Shown piece by piece: positions 51,629 to 60,495 of a DNA stretch of 64,000 nucleotides (its first letter is position 1; each line of letters opens with the position of its first letter). Made by a program: the position numbers and the translations under genes. The notes under the pieces were generated by a model. That model made no database searches, was not told where the DNA came from, and saw nothing but the letters and a program-made list of their open reading frames with translations. Where the stretch lies: NCBI GenBank assembly GCA_947452785.1, contig CANGDZ010000003.1, forward strand, positions 37,226 through 101,225. The letters are read 5' to 3'. This DNA comes from Comamonadaceae bacterium (GTDB lineage: Bacteria > Pseudomonadota > Gammaproteobacteria > Burkholderiales > Burkholderiaceae_C).

Positions 51629-52604
51629 GGTCTTTGAATTGTTGAAGTTCAGTCGGTAATTCGGCGTTCAACTCGACGCGTTCACCCGATACGGGGTGGT
51701 TGAACTGTAAGCGCCAGGCGTGTAGGAACATGCGTTTATGGCCTTGTTTTTGCAGGTTTTTATTCCACTCAAAATCGCCGTATTTGTCGTCGCCCGCAAT
51801 CGGGTGACCCTGAGAGGCCAAATGCACCCGGATCTGATGGGTACGCCCGGTTTTGATGGTCACTTCAAGTAAGGTGCAGCCCTTCAGTCGCTCAGCCACC
51901 TTGACCAGTGTGATAGAGCGCATGCCCTCTGGATCTTCAGGGGTCGTGACCCGCACGCGGCGCTCGCCCTCAGTTCCGTCTTTGCCCTGTAGCAAATACT
52001 TGTGCAGCGGCAGGTCAATCACTTTGTTGCGCGCCGGCCATTCGCCTTGCACCAAGGCCAGATAGGTCTTGCCGGTCTCGCGCTCACGAAACTGGTCTTG
52101 CAGGTGTTTCAAGGCGCTGCGCTTTTTGGCGACCAGCAAAATGCCGCTGGTGTCGCGGTCCAAACGGTGCACCAATTCCAGCAGCTTGGCTTGCGGGCGA
52201 GCCTGGCGCAGTTGTTCGATGACACCAAAACTTACACCTGAGCCGCCGTGCACCGCCACCCCGGCGGGCTTGTTCAGGGCCAGCATGGCCTCATCTTCCA
52301 ACAAGACCGGAAACTCGCGCCCCGGCGCAGGGTGGGCGGCTTTTTCGGCCACCTTGTCTGAAATGCGCACCGGCGGCAGACGCACCACATCGCCCGCGGC
52401 GATGCGGCTGTCGGCCGAGGCCCGGCCCTTGTTCACCCGCACCTCACCACTACGTATGATCCGATACACATGTGTTTTGGGAACGCCTTTGAGGTGGCGG
52501 ATCAGGTAATTGTCCAGGCGTTGACCGGCCGACTCCTCATCGACGGTGAGCCATTTCACTTCCAGGGAGACAGGAGCTTGGTTGCCCCCTATAATGTGTT
52601 TCAC
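51600..52604 (-). CDS. rluC: 23S rRNA pseudouridine synthase RluC
   Basis: 334 residues from a GTG (52604); the frame is open upstream to a TTG at 52652. The S4 domain (about 17-70) and catalytic VHRLDRDTSGILLVAKK are clear. It makes pseudouridine at three positions near the peptidyl transferase centre. It starts within the presumed rne promoter region, on the other strand, as in enterics where rluC and rne are divergent. Confidence 0.93.
   Translation of the reverse strand: MKHIIGGNQAPVSLEVKWLTVDEESAGQRLDNYLIRHLKGVPKTHVYRIIRSGEVRVNKGRASADSRIAAGDVVRLPPVRISDKVAEKAAHPAPGREFPVLLEDEAMLALNKPAGVAVHGGSGVSFGVIEQLRQARPQAKLLELVHRLDRDTSGILLVAKKRSALKHLQDQFRERETGKTYLALVQGEWPARNKVIDLPLHKYLLQGKDGTEGERRVRVTTPEDPEGMRSITLVKVAERLKGCTLLEVTIKTGRTHQIRVHLASQGHPIAGDDKYGDFEWNKNLQKQGHKRMFLHAWRLQFNHPVSGERVELNAELPTELQQFKDHVRIKTPPI
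52567..52595 (+). promoter_or_regulatory. rne: Probable rne promoter
   Basis: TATAAT at 52590-52595 with GAGACA 17 bases upstream (52567-52572, four of six matches to TTGACA). Transcription would begin about 52602, giving rne a 5' leader of about 565 bases. Confidence 0.6.
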
Positions 52605-53167
52605 CAGCGTTTGGCCGTAAGTGGTTGATTTGAATGGAAATGAATTCCGCAATGAAGGAGTTTAGTCCACGCACCCCCCCGTCCGCGCTGGAAGGTCGAT
52701 GCCACCTCCCCTATTTTTGCAGACTGCAAGGCCAACGCCCGCAGTGGCAGAGCGAGTAAGAGGATGGGCAGACGCGATGAAACCCCGATACGGAATACCT
52801 GTATTCACCAGCCCTCGGCTGTTGAATGGAATGAAGCGAAATGATTGTGCTGATGGGAACTTGGATGACTTGGCTGCAGTGGCTCTTTGAGCCGCCCGGC
52901 CTGTGCACGCCCATGACCCAACCCCGGACAGTGAAGATACCCTCTTTGCTCGAGCGGCGACCCAGTGCCTCCATCCCCTCGCTTCATCCACGCGCCCTCT
53001 CCCCTGTTTCTGCGCCATTGCGCAGCTAAGCAGCGGACACTTCGGCAATTCCTTTCGTTTCAAGCGTCTTCTCCGGCATCGTGTGCCCTTTGTGGGCCGG
53101 TACAAGCCAGCGCAGCCAGCGGGTCGTATGACCCTGTGCCGCGCGGCATCAGAAGAAGGACTGCATC
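52602..53167 (+). other. Long rne 5' leader
   Basis: About 565 bases without a convincing gene between rluC and rne. RNase E leaders in gammaproteobacteria are long and mediate autoregulation by cleavage; this one has a similar length and GC-rich segments that could fold. Several short open frames exist in all phases but none has codon bias or a ribosome site. Confidence 0.5.
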
Positions 53168-56100
53168 ATGAAACGGATGCTCATTAACGCTACGCAGGCA
53201 GAAGAACGCCGCTTGGCAATCGTCGACGGACAAAAACTCCTCGACTACGAAATCGAAATCGAAGGCCGCGAACAGCGCAAAGGCAATATTTACAAAGCCG
53301 TTGTGACCCGCGTCGAGCCCTCACTCGAAGCTTGCTTTGTCGACTACGGTGAAGACCGTCATGGCTTTTTGCCCTTCAAAGAAATCTCACGCCAGTACTT
53401 TGCCGAAGGCGTCTCGGTCAGCCAGGCCCGCATCAGCGATGTGATCCGCGAAGGCCAAGAACTCATGGTTCAGGTCGAAAAAGAAGAACGTGGCAACAAG
53501 GGCGCAGCCCTGACCACCTTCGTTTCGCTGGCTGGCCGCTATGTGGTGCTGATGCCCAACAACCCCCGTGGCGGAGGCGTCAGCCGCCGCATCGAAGGTG
53601 ACGACCGGGCCGAGCTCAAAGAAGCCATGGACCAATTGGAATACCCCAAGGGCATGTCCATCATCGCGCGCACCGCTGGCATTGGCCGCTCTGCACCCGA
53701 ATTGCAGTGGGACTTGAACTACCTGCTCAAATTGTGGACCGCCATCGACGGCGCCACCAAAGGCGGCAAGGGCGCTTTCTTGATTTATCAAGAATCTTCG
53801 CTGGTCATCCGCGCGATTCGTGACTACTTCAACAATGACATCGGCGACATCCTGATCGACACCGACGACATTTACGAACAAGCTCAGCAGTTCATGAGCC
53901 ACGTGATGCCTGAATTCGCTGCGCGCGTGAAGCGCTACCGCGACGATGCACCGTTGTTCAGCCGCTTCCAGATCGAGCATCAGATTGAATCGGCCTATGC
54001 CCGCACCGTGCAACTGCCTTCGGGCGGCGCCATCGTGATCGACCACACCGAAGCTTTGGTTTCCGTGGACGTGAACTCGGCCCGCGCCATCAAGGGCGGC
54101 GACATCGAAGAAACCGCCACGCGCACCAACCTGGAAGCCGCTGACGAAGTGGCGCGCCAGATGCGTCTGCGCGACTTGGGTGGCCTGATCGTGATCGACT
54201 TTATCGACATGGAAGAGTCCAAGAACCGCCGCGAAGTGGAAAACCGCTTGCGCGACGCCTTGCGTCAAGACCGTGCCCGCGTCCAGTTTGGCTCGATCAG
54301 CAAGTTCGGCCTGATGGAAATGAGCCGCCAGCGCTTGAAGCCCGCCTTGTCGGAAGGCTCTTCAATTCCTTGCCCACGTTGCGGTGGCTCCGGCCACATT
54401 CGCGACACCGAGAGCTCGGCATTACAGATTTTGCGCATCATCCAAGAAGAGTCCATGAAGGACAACAGCGCGGCCGTTTACGCCCAAGTGCCGGTGGAAG
54501 TGGCTTCGTTCTTGCTGAACGAAAAGCGCTCAGAGATCGCCAAGATCGAATTGCAGCAACGCATCAATGTGCTGTTGGTGCCCAACAAGTCGATGGAAAC
54601 ACCGCACTACAAACTCGAACGTTTGAAGCACGACGACCCGCGCTTGGACCACATCGAAGCCAGCTACGCCATGGCCGAAGTCATGGAAGACCCGACCACC
54701 GTGACACGCCGCTCACAAGAGCCGACCAACAAGCAAACACCGGTAATCAAAGGTGTTTTGCCTGACGCACCAGCGCCCATGGCGCCGGTCAAGGTGGAAG
54801 CGCCTAATGTCGCGCCAGCGGCCAAGGCAGCCCCTTCCGCACCGGTGGCCCCTGCGGCAACGGGTGGTTTCTTCGGCTGGTTGAAAAACCTGCTCGGCGG
54901 TGAGTCTGCTCCCGCACCAGAAGCGGCACCCGCCAAAGAAGAAAAACGCGAAGGCCGCAACGCCCGTGGTGAGCGCGGCGAAGGCCGCAATGGTGAACGC
55001 GGTGAAAGCCGTGGCGAAGGACGTAATGGGGAGCGCCGCGAAGGCCGCGACGGTCGCCGTGGTGGTAACCGCCGTGGTGAGCGTTCGGGTGAGCGCTCAG
55101 GCGAGCGTAACGAGCGCGCAGAAGGCGCACCGGCAGAAGCGCGTGAACCTCGCGAGCAGCGTGAACCCCGCGCCCCGCGCGAAGGCCGCCGCAACGATCG
55201 CCAAGGTGAGCGTGATGCTGAACGGGGTGGTGAGCGCCCAGAGCGCGCGCCGCGTGAACGCCGTGAAGCCATGACTGGCCAAACCCAAGACGCCCAATCG
55301 GTCGCCATGGACATTGCGGACAACACCCTCGGCGAACGCGCACCGCGTGGCGAACGTTCCGACGGTCGTGGCGAAGGCCGAGGCGAAGGTCGCCGTGAAC
55401 GCGGTGAAGGTCGTCGTGAACGTGGCGAGCGTCGCCAACCCGACGCCCAGCGCCCAGAAGGCGAAAATGTGCAGGCCCAAGAAGGTGCCGCACAAGAAGC
55501 CCATACCGAAAACGGTCAAGCTACGGGCAACGAAGGCGAAACACCTGAACGCCGCGAACGTCGTTCGCGCGACCGTTACGGCCGTGATCGCCGTGAACGT
55601 CAACCCGAGCAACGCAGCGACGCAGCAGGCGAAGCGGCTTTTGTAGCCCATGATGCAGCCGAACCGGCATTGCATGATGGCGCCTCCAACGCCGAAGCGC
55701 CAACCCGTTCTTACTTTGAGCGTGCGGCCACAGCAACAGCTTCAGCCGCTCCCGCAGAGCCCGTCGCACCGATCACCGGCATGTGGTCGGCGCAACCAGC
55801 ACCAGCTGCAGCTCCGGTGCAACAGGCTGCTCCAGAGACTGAAGCGGTGGTTCCGGACCACGTTGAAGTGGTTGTGGCGGCACCTGCACCGACTGTGGCA
55901 CCAGCACCAGCACCAGCACCAGTTGCGGTGGCCGCTGCACCGGCACCGGCACCTGCCGCCGCAGCAAGCTCAGGCTTGGCCAAGGTTCAAGCCTTCGCCC
56001 TGCCGGTGGAGAGCTTGATTGAAGTAGCCAACAGTTCTGGTCTGCAATGGGTCAATTCCGACCCTACCAAAATTGCCGCAGTACAAGCGGCCATTGCCGC

Positions 56101-56218
56101 TGAGCCCAAGCCAGCGCATGTGCCGCGTGAGCGCGCACCAATGGTGGTGGCAGACGAAGGCCCTCTGATCCTGGTCGAAACCCGCAAGGACCTGAGCGAA
56201 ATGAAACTGCCTTTCTGA
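53168..56218 (+). CDS. rne: Ribonuclease E
   Basis: 1016 residues. The catalytic half (about 1-530) includes an S1 domain (about 36-125), the active-site Asp residues in [15 protein letters not shown] (about 300) and VIDFIDME (about 345), and the zinc-link [10 protein letters not shown] (about 400). A short amphipathic segment [13 protein letters not shown] near 570 resembles the membrane anchor. Residues 580-760 are Arg/Gly/Glu-rich repeats, an RNA-binding region; the last 250 are Ala/Pro-rich. It begins mRNA decay and processes rRNA and tRNA. AAGGA precedes the ATG. Confidence 0.97.
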   Translation: MKRMLINATQAEERRLAIVDGQKLLDYEIEIEGREQRKGNIYKAVVTRVEPSLEACFVDYGEDRHGFLPFKEISRQYFAEGVSVSQARISDVIREGQELMVQVEKEERGNKGAALTTFVSLAGRYVVLMPNNPRGGGVSRRIEGDDRAELKEAMDQLEYPKGMSIIARTAGIGRSAPELQWDLNYLLKLWTAIDGATKGGKGAFLIYQESSLVIRAIRDYFNNDIGDILIDTDDIYEQAQQFMSHVMPEFAARVKRYRDDAPLFSRFQIEHQIESAYARTVQLPSGGAIVIDHTEALVSVDVNSARAIKGGDIEETATRTNLEAADEVARQMRLRDLGGLIVIDFIDMEESKNRREVENRLRDALRQDRARVQFGSISKFGLMEMSRQRLKPALSEGSSIPCPRCGGSGHIRDTESSALQILRIIQEESMKDNSAAVYAQVPVEVASFLLNEKRSEIAKIELQQRINVLLVPNKSMETPHYKLERLKHDDPRLDHIEASYAMAEVMEDPTTVTRRSQEPTNKQTPVIKGVLPDAPAPMAPVKVEAPNVAPAAKAAPSAPVAPAATGGFFGWLKNLLGGESAPAPEAAPAKEEKREGRNARGERGEGRNGERGESRGEGRNGERREGRDGRRGGNRRGERSGERSGERNERAEGAPAEAREPREQREPRAPREGRRNDRQGERDAERGGERPERAPRERREAMTGQTQDAQSVAMDIADNTLGERAPRGERSDGRGEGRGEGRRERGEGRRERGERRQPDAQRPEGENVQAQEGAAQEAHTENGQATGNEGETPERRERRSRDRYGRDRRERQPEQRSDAAGEAAFVAHDAAEPALHDGASNAEAPTRSYFERAATATASAAPAEPVAPITGMWSAQPAPAAAPVQQAAPETEAVVPDHVEVVVAAPAPTVAPAPAPAPVAVAAAPAPAPAAAASSGLAKVQAFALPVESLIEVANSSGLQWVNSDPTKIAAVQAAIAAEPKPAHVPRERAPMVVADEGPLILVETRKDLSEMKLPF

Positions 56219-56237
56219 TCGCAGTCGCTCAGACGCC

Positions 56238-56268
56238 AAAATGCCGGACAAGTCCGGCATTTTTTTTG
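56238..56268 (+). terminator. Intrinsic terminator after rne
   Basis: ATGCCGGA (56241-56248) pairs with TCCGGCAT (56253-56260), flanked by AAA and a run of eight T residues. A textbook terminator ending the core block; the accessory island begins beyond it. Confidence 0.92.
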
Positions 56269-56415
56269 ATACGCGCCCGTTGAACAAAGAACTGGCGTGA
56301 GAGGCCTGTCAATTTTGGCTATGTGCAAAACTTAGTGAACGTTGTCCAGACCCATTCAACAGGAGCATTGCAAAGGTAACGGCATGTGAAGGAGATATTA
56401 ACGCAGGTCAACTTC

Positions 56416-56447
56416 AGGCCCTTATGTAGATCTCTACATAAGGGCCT
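56416..56447. repeat. 15-bp perfect inverted repeat
   Basis: AGGCCCTTATGTAGA (56416-56430) and its exact complement (56433-56447) flank a two-base centre. No T run follows, so it is not a simple terminator. It may be an operator, a mobile-element end or a recombination site. The rest of 56269-56570 shows no gene. Confidence 0.7.
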
Positions 56448-56574
56448 TCACCCGACATCGCCGCCAACCAAGCGACCTAAGGCTTCAGCACCATATCGTG
56501 CATGACTCATGCCGCGAGCGCCTGTTTGCATAGACGTACATACAAGCGAACTTACCCGCTCCCCATGGCTGAAT

Positions 56575-56598
56575 GTTTCACTTTGGACAAAGTGAAAC
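56575..56598. repeat. 10-bp perfect inverted repeat GTTTCACTTT...AAAGTGAAAC
   Basis: Arms 56575-56584 and 56589-56598 are exact complements around GGAC. It lies about 125 bases upstream of the ParS/MbcA-type antitoxin gene and could be an operator for it. Confidence 0.6.
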
Positions 56599-56660
56599 CC
56601 CAGCAGCAGTCCCCCGAGGGGCCCGCGACATTTCCTTCTTTCGCGCTGCCTGGAAATACA

Positions 56661-56703
56661 GTGGTTTAAAAGTGGTTGAAAAATGGTTAAGATGTGGTTT
56701 TAT
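56661..56703 (+). repeat. Four direct repeats (R)TGGTT phased at 11 bp
   Basis: GTGGTTT starts at 56661, GTGGTTG at 56672, ATGGTTA at 56683 and GTGGTTT at 56694: exactly 11 bases apart, so on one face of the helix. They end 20 bases before the antitoxin gene at 56723. Likely a cooperative operator, overlapping the promoter. Repeats plus the inverted repeat form the control region. Confidence 0.6.
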
Positions 56704-56722
56704 TTGCAGTTAAGAGGCCTTT

Positions 56723-57154
56723 ATGCAGACAATTTCCAATGAAAGAACGACCGGCTTTAGCTTGTTCGATAGCGTTCCTCGCGACTACTTTCACTTTGGT
56801 GAAGGTCCCGCTTTTCAGCCAAAAATTGTCTCTGATGCCTTGGGGCTCAAGAAAGAGGATGTTTCAAAGCTAGCCTCTGTTTCGCAACGTTCCGTCCGGT
56901 ATGACGAAGCAATTCCTGAACAAGTTAGAGAGCGACTTCAGGAAATAGCAATGACCGCCAACATGGTGGCAAAATTTTTCGATGGCGACACTGACAAAAC
57001 AGTTCTCTGGTTCAAAGCGCGCAATCCATTACTCGGTGATATTTCCCCGAAAGAGATGATTCGCCTCGGACGATATGAACGACTGCGCAAGTTCATCGTC
57101 AACGCCGTACTCAAACAGGATCGCCCGCAAGAGCAACAGCCACTTTCTGCCTAA
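56723..57154 (+). CDS. Xre/MbcA/ParS-type antitoxin (DUF2384 toxin-binding domain)
   Basis: 143 residues. A helix-turn-helix-like N-terminal part (IVSDALGLKKEDVSKLASVS, about 33-55) is followed by the conserved C-terminal toxin-binding domain (LGDISPKEMIRLGRYERL, about 110-130). Homologues pair with RES-domain or related toxins. Here the next gene is an unrelated 91-residue protein. No gene for a RES toxin is visible. 11-bp-phased repeats lie upstream. Confidence 0.85.
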   Translation: MQTISNERTTGFSLFDSVPRDYFHFGEGPAFQPKIVSDALGLKKEDVSKLASVSQRSVRYDEAIPEQVRERLQEIAMTANMVAKFFDGDTDKTVLWFKARNPLLGDISPKEMIRLGRYERLRKFIVNAVLKQDRPQEQQPLSA

Positions 57155-57168
57155 GCGAATAATTTCCT

Positions 57169-57444
57169 GTGGCCCAACCCAAGCGACCGATCATCCCTAC
57201 TTCCAAGACGGCGCCCCCTGCGCCAATTGGCGTGCGCGAACTCGATCGATTTAGTCATGCCTCCATTGATAAGTGGAATGCCTTGTCAAAGGATTTGGAT
57301 GAGCTAGAGGATGTCATGCACTTCAACCTAGAGCCTGAGCGTAGGCGTCTGCGAAGTGAATTGATTGCTGCTCTTCAAAAAATACACCAAAGAACATTCC
57401 TGTCACGCGGTGGGTCAGGATCGTTGACTACAAATTTTCACTAA
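57169..57444 (+). CDS. Unknown 91-residue protein paired with the ParS-type antitoxin
   Basis: Begins with GTG 14 bases after the antitoxin stop, so probably co-transcribed. It has a Pro-rich basic start (PKRPIIPTSK), then acidic helices (DELEDVMHFNLEPERRRL) and ends in SRGGSGSLTTNFH. I recognise no toxin family. Its stop is 18 bases before the IS3-like terminal repeat, so the original 3' end may have been altered by the insertion. It may be a partner toxin, a chaperone or an unrelated protein. Confidence 0.6.
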   Translation: MAQPKRPIIPTSKTAPPAPIGVRELDRFSHASIDKWNALSKDLDELEDVMHFNLEPERRRLRSELIAALQKIHQRTFLSRGGSGSLTTNFH

Positions 57445-57521
57445 TGCCCCTTTCCCCCTGTGTCAGACTAGTTGTCGCCTCTCTTCTTTCTCAAGCGGAC
57501 TCTCCGCCGAGGCGATAAATA

Positions 57522-58028
57522 ATGAAACGACTAGCGTATTCCCCTGAATTCATCGAACAAGCATTGCGTAAGGCGCGTGAGCGCGGTAACCACACCCTGG
57601 CTGACGTTGCAGTTGACCTCAATGTTTCTCTGTCAACCTTTAAGGGATGGCTGCGAGATGCTGCTAAGACGGCAAGGGGGTTGCCACATGTGGCAACCCC
57701 CTTGCCGGGCGACCTTGCAACCAAGGCTTGGGGTGCCCGCGAACGCCTTCAGGCTCTCAATGAAAGCCATGCCCTAATCGGTGATGCCTTACATGCATGG
57801 TGCCGCGAGAAGGGCCTGTACGCCCGCCAGTTGCAGACTTGGCGAGATGCCTTTTGTGCAACAAGTGAGCGCAGCGCCAAACAAGACTTGAGCACCCTGC
57901 GTGAGTTGCAGGGCAAACACGATCAGCTAGAACGGCAATTGCGCCGCAAGGACAAAGCTCTTGCGGAGGCTGCTGCGCTGTTGATTTTGCAAAAAAAATT
58001 CCAGGCGCTGTGGGCGGACGAGGCATGA
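57522..58028 (+). CDS. Transposase OrfA of the IS3-like element
   Basis: 168 residues. An N-terminal helix-turn-helix (ADVAVDLNVSLSTFKGW, about 25-45) binds the ends and a C-terminal coiled coil (LRELQGKHDQLERQLRRKD) would mediate oligomerisation. It overlaps OrfB by an ATGA junction. Confidence 0.88.
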   Translation: MKRLAYSPEFIEQALRKARERGNHTLADVAVDLNVSLSTFKGWLRDAAKTARGLPHVATPLPGDLATKAWGARERLQALNESHALIGDALHAWCREKGLYARQLQTWRDAFCATSERSAKQDLSTLRELQGKHDQLERQLRRKDKALAEAAALLILQKKFQALWADEA

Positions 58029-59101
58029 TGAACTCCACCCTGCAGCGCCAAATCCTGTTGCCATTGATCGAGCAGGCCATCGCTGATGGTGCCCGCCTGC
58101 AACAGGCCTCCACGCAAATTGGCCTGAGTGCTCGCACGGTGCAACGCTGGCAGCATCCGTGTGCCCAAGATGGTGACCGGCGTGTCAGCACCCTGCGTGT
58201 GCACACCACGCCGCCAAACCAACTCAGTCAAGCAGAACGCAATGCAGCCATGGCCTTGCTTAACAGTGATGAGTTCAAAGATCTGCCACCTAGCCAAATC
58301 GTGCCTCGCTTAGCCGACCAGGGCCAGTACGTGGCCAGTGAGGCCACGATGTACCGGCTGCTGCATTGCGCCCATCAGATGGGCCATCGTCGCCTGGAGC
58401 GGGTCCCTCGCAAGGTCAGCAAGCCGCGCGCATTGGTGGCTACCCAGCCCGATCAAATCTATTGCTGGGACATCACCTATTTGCCCGCACCCGTGCGCGG
58501 AATGCATTTCTATCTCTACCTTTTTGTGGACATCTTCAGCCGCAAGATTGTCGGCTGGCAGGTATTTGATTGTGAAAGCGCTCAACTCGCCGCCGGTCTG
58601 CTGCGTGACATCTGCGAGCGCCAGGGCATACCTGAGGGGCAGCTCACAGTGCATTCCGACAATGGCTCGCCGATGAAGGGCGAGACCATGCTCGCAACAA
58701 TGCAGCGCCTGGGTGTCGCGCATTCCCGCAGTCGCCCGTCGGTCAGTAATGACAATCCGTTCTCGGAATCCCTATTTAGAACGCTGAAGTACCGCCCTCA
58801 GTTACCACTCGAGCCCTTTCGGGACATCTTGCATGCGCGCCGCTGGGTGACGGATTTGGTCCATTGGTACAACAACGAGCACAGGCACAGCGCCATTCGC
58901 TTTGTAACCCCAACTCAGCGCCACGCAGGCCTTGACACCCCAATGCTTGCAAAACGCTCTGATGTCTACGCCGCTGCCCGCCACGCGAACCCCAATCGCT
59001 GGTCAGGATCTGCGCGCAATTGGAGCCCGATTAACGAAGTCCACCTCAACCCCAACACCCCAAAATCCACGGAGCAACACAACTTACGAAAAGCAGCCTG
59101 A
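58025..59101 (+). CDS. Transposase OrfB (DDE integrase core)
   Basis: 358 residues. Helix-turn-helix at the N-terminus, then the DDE core: Asp in YCWDITYLP, Asp in VHSDNGSPMKG and Glu in NPFSESLFRTLKY. IS3-type. The frame is intact, so the element may be active. Confidence 0.92.
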   Translation: MMNSTLQRQILLPLIEQAIADGARLQQASTQIGLSARTVQRWQHPCAQDGDRRVSTLRVHTTPPNQLSQAERNAAMALLNSDEFKDLPPSQIVPRLADQGQYVASEATMYRLLHCAHQMGHRRLERVPRKVSKPRALVATQPDQIYCWDITYLPAPVRGMHFYLYLFVDIFSRKIVGWQVFDCESAQLAAGLLRDICERQGIPEGQLTVHSDNGSPMKGETMLATMQRLGVAHSRSRPSVSNDNPFSESLFRTLKYRPQLPLEPFRDILHARRWVTDLVHWYNNEHRHSAIRFVTPTQRHAGLDTPMLAKRSDVYAAARHANPNRWSGSARNWSPINEVHLNPNTPKSTEQHNLRKAA

Positions 59102-59202
59102 CAAACCAAAATAAATGCGACAACTAGCCTGAAAACGGCCGGACGTGTTGATTGAAGACCCGCACTGAGGCAAGTTTTTTATTTGAAAGTTAGGTGTGCA
59201 TC

Positions 59203-59508
59203 ATGTTTAAAAATGGCATGCGTCCGGTCCACCCCGGAGAAATTCTCTTTGAGGATTACATCAAGCCCATGGGCATCAGTGTTCATGCCCTGTCGTTGGC
59301 TTTGCATGTGCCTTATTCGCGGCTGCGTGAAATTGTTGATGGCAAGCGCGGCGTATCAGCAGATACAGCACTGCGCCTTGAGCGCTATTTCGGCAGCGAG
59401 GCCCAAGGGTGGTTGAATCTGCAGGCCGCATACGACCTGCGCGTCGCTGAGAAACTGAGCGCCAAAGCCATTTTTAAAGAGATTGAACCGTTGGCAATGG
59501 CGGCATAA
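59203..59508 (+). CDS. HigA-family antitoxin without adjacent toxin
   Basis: 101 residues from MFKNGMRPVHPGEIL, the HigA signature (HPGEIL) followed by an Xre helix-turn-helix (VHALSLALHVPYSRLREIV). Normally a higB toxin precedes it; here the IS3-like element's right end is 70 bases upstream and no toxin remnant is seen. Probably orphaned by insertion. Confidence 0.85.
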   Translation: MFKNGMRPVHPGEILFEDYIKPMGISVHALSLALHVPYSRLREIVDGKRGVSADTALRLERYFGSEAQGWLNLQAAYDLRVAEKLSAKAIFKEIEPLAMAA

Positions 59509-59847
59509 CCTTCCATGAAAATTGGAAAGTAGCGTCAACTTTAATTTTGTGATCACTAACAATACTTAGTGTGACGCAAACAATAAATAGACCTTGTGCC
59601 ATTTGCACGCTCATGCCCATTGTGAGAGTGCCGCAAATTTTGGGGAAAACTGCGTTTTTGAGTGAGGTATGGAACTATGACTAAGAGCACTGGTTATCCA
59701 ATAAGTCGAAATTAATCTTTTTTGACACGCTGGTTTATTGGACTAACTGACCTCTTTCCTGACGGCCAGCATCGCCGGTGATCTCTCCCTGAATCGCAAA
59801 TGACAGCCTTGAGAGAGTTCTTTTGCTCGTTATTAAACGTTGAATAT
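59509..59847. other. Gap between orphan higA and higBA
   Basis: About 340 bases, AT-rich, without a gene. It holds a small inverted repeat CACTAA-N6-TTAGTG (59554-59571). Nothing else clear. Confidence 0.5.
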
Positions 59848-59876
59848 TTGTAGCATGACGCGTTACACGCTACAAT
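59848..59876 (+). promoter_or_regulatory. higBA promoter with overlapping inverted repeat
   Basis: TTGTAG (59848-59853) and TACAAT (59871-59876) stand 17 bases apart as -35 and -10 boxes. The same bases form the inverted repeat TTGTAGC...GCTACAA (59848-59854 and 59869-59875), so an antitoxin bound there would block transcription. The start codon is 8 bases after the -10 box, so the message would be leaderless. Confidence 0.65.
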
Positions 59877-59883
59877 AACGCAA

Positions 59884-60162
59884 ATGATCAAGAGTTTCCG
59901 ACACAAAGGCTTGCAGCGTTTTTTTGAGACGGGCAGTAAAGCCGGCATTCAGGCCGCTCACTCCGCACGGTTGCGCCTTCAGTTGGCTGCACTCGATCAG
60001 GCGATCAAGCCCGAAGACCTTTCAGCGCCCGCGTGGGCGTTGCACCCCTTAAAAGGTGATTTGAAAGGCCATTGGGCTGTTACGGTCAATGGAAACTGGC
60101 GCATGGTGTTTAAGTTCGATGAAACAGATGCCGTGCTTGTGGATTACCGCGACTACCACTAA
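59884..60162 (+). CDS. higB: HigB/RelE-family toxin
   Basis: 92 residues. MIKSFRHKGLQRFFETGS and GHWAVTVNGNWRMVFKFD are typical of HigB (GraT) mRNA interferases that cut mRNA on the ribosome; VDYRDYH ends the protein. Toxin gene precedes antitoxin, the usual HigBA order. Confidence 0.93.
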   Translation: MIKSFRHKGLQRFFETGSKAGIQAAHSARLRLQLAALDQAIKPEDLSAPAWALHPLKGDLKGHWAVTVNGNWRMVFKFDETDAVLVDYRDYH

Positions 60163-60169
60163 GGCAGAT

Positions 60170-60445
60170 ATGACACGCATGCACAACCCCCCGCACCCTG
60201 GGGAAGTCCTGAGGGAGTATTTGGGTGAAGTTACCGTCACAGAGGCGGCTGTTCGCCTGGGCGTCAATCGGGTCACGCTGTCCCGTTTGGTTACAGGCAC
60301 ATCTGGCATTTCGCCAGACATGGCCTACCGCTTGGGCGATGCCTTTGGCACCAGTCCAGAAATGTGGGCCGGGATGCAAATGCAATATGACCTGTACCAA
60401 GCGGGGATGCTCAAGCGACCAAAGATCGAAAGAATCGCCGCCTGA
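60170..60445 (+). CDS. higA: HigA-family antitoxin
   Basis: 91 residues from [18 protein letters not shown]. The Xre fold reads [19 protein letters not shown], and [17 protein letters not shown] is the conserved C-terminal helix. Starts seven bases after higB. Binds the inverted repeat upstream by analogy. Confidence 0.93.
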   Translation: MTRMHNPPHPGEVLREYLGEVTVTEAAVRLGVNRVTLSRLVTGTSGISPDMAYRLGDAFGTSPEMWAGMQMQYDLYQAGMLKRPKIERIAA

Positions 60446-60495
60446 GCAACGGCTCATTGCCACCCATGCGATTACCCCTCGGGAATAATTCAAAT

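Larger units (their letters stand above)
57463..59132 (+). mobile_element. IS3-family-like insertion sequence
   Basis: Bounded by TCAGACTAGTTGTCGC at 57463 and its complement with one mismatch (GCGACAACTAGCCTGA) at 59117-59132. About 1.67 kb containing two overlapping transposase frames. No target-site duplication is visible beside the repeats, so it may have rearranged after insertion. Confidence 0.85.
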
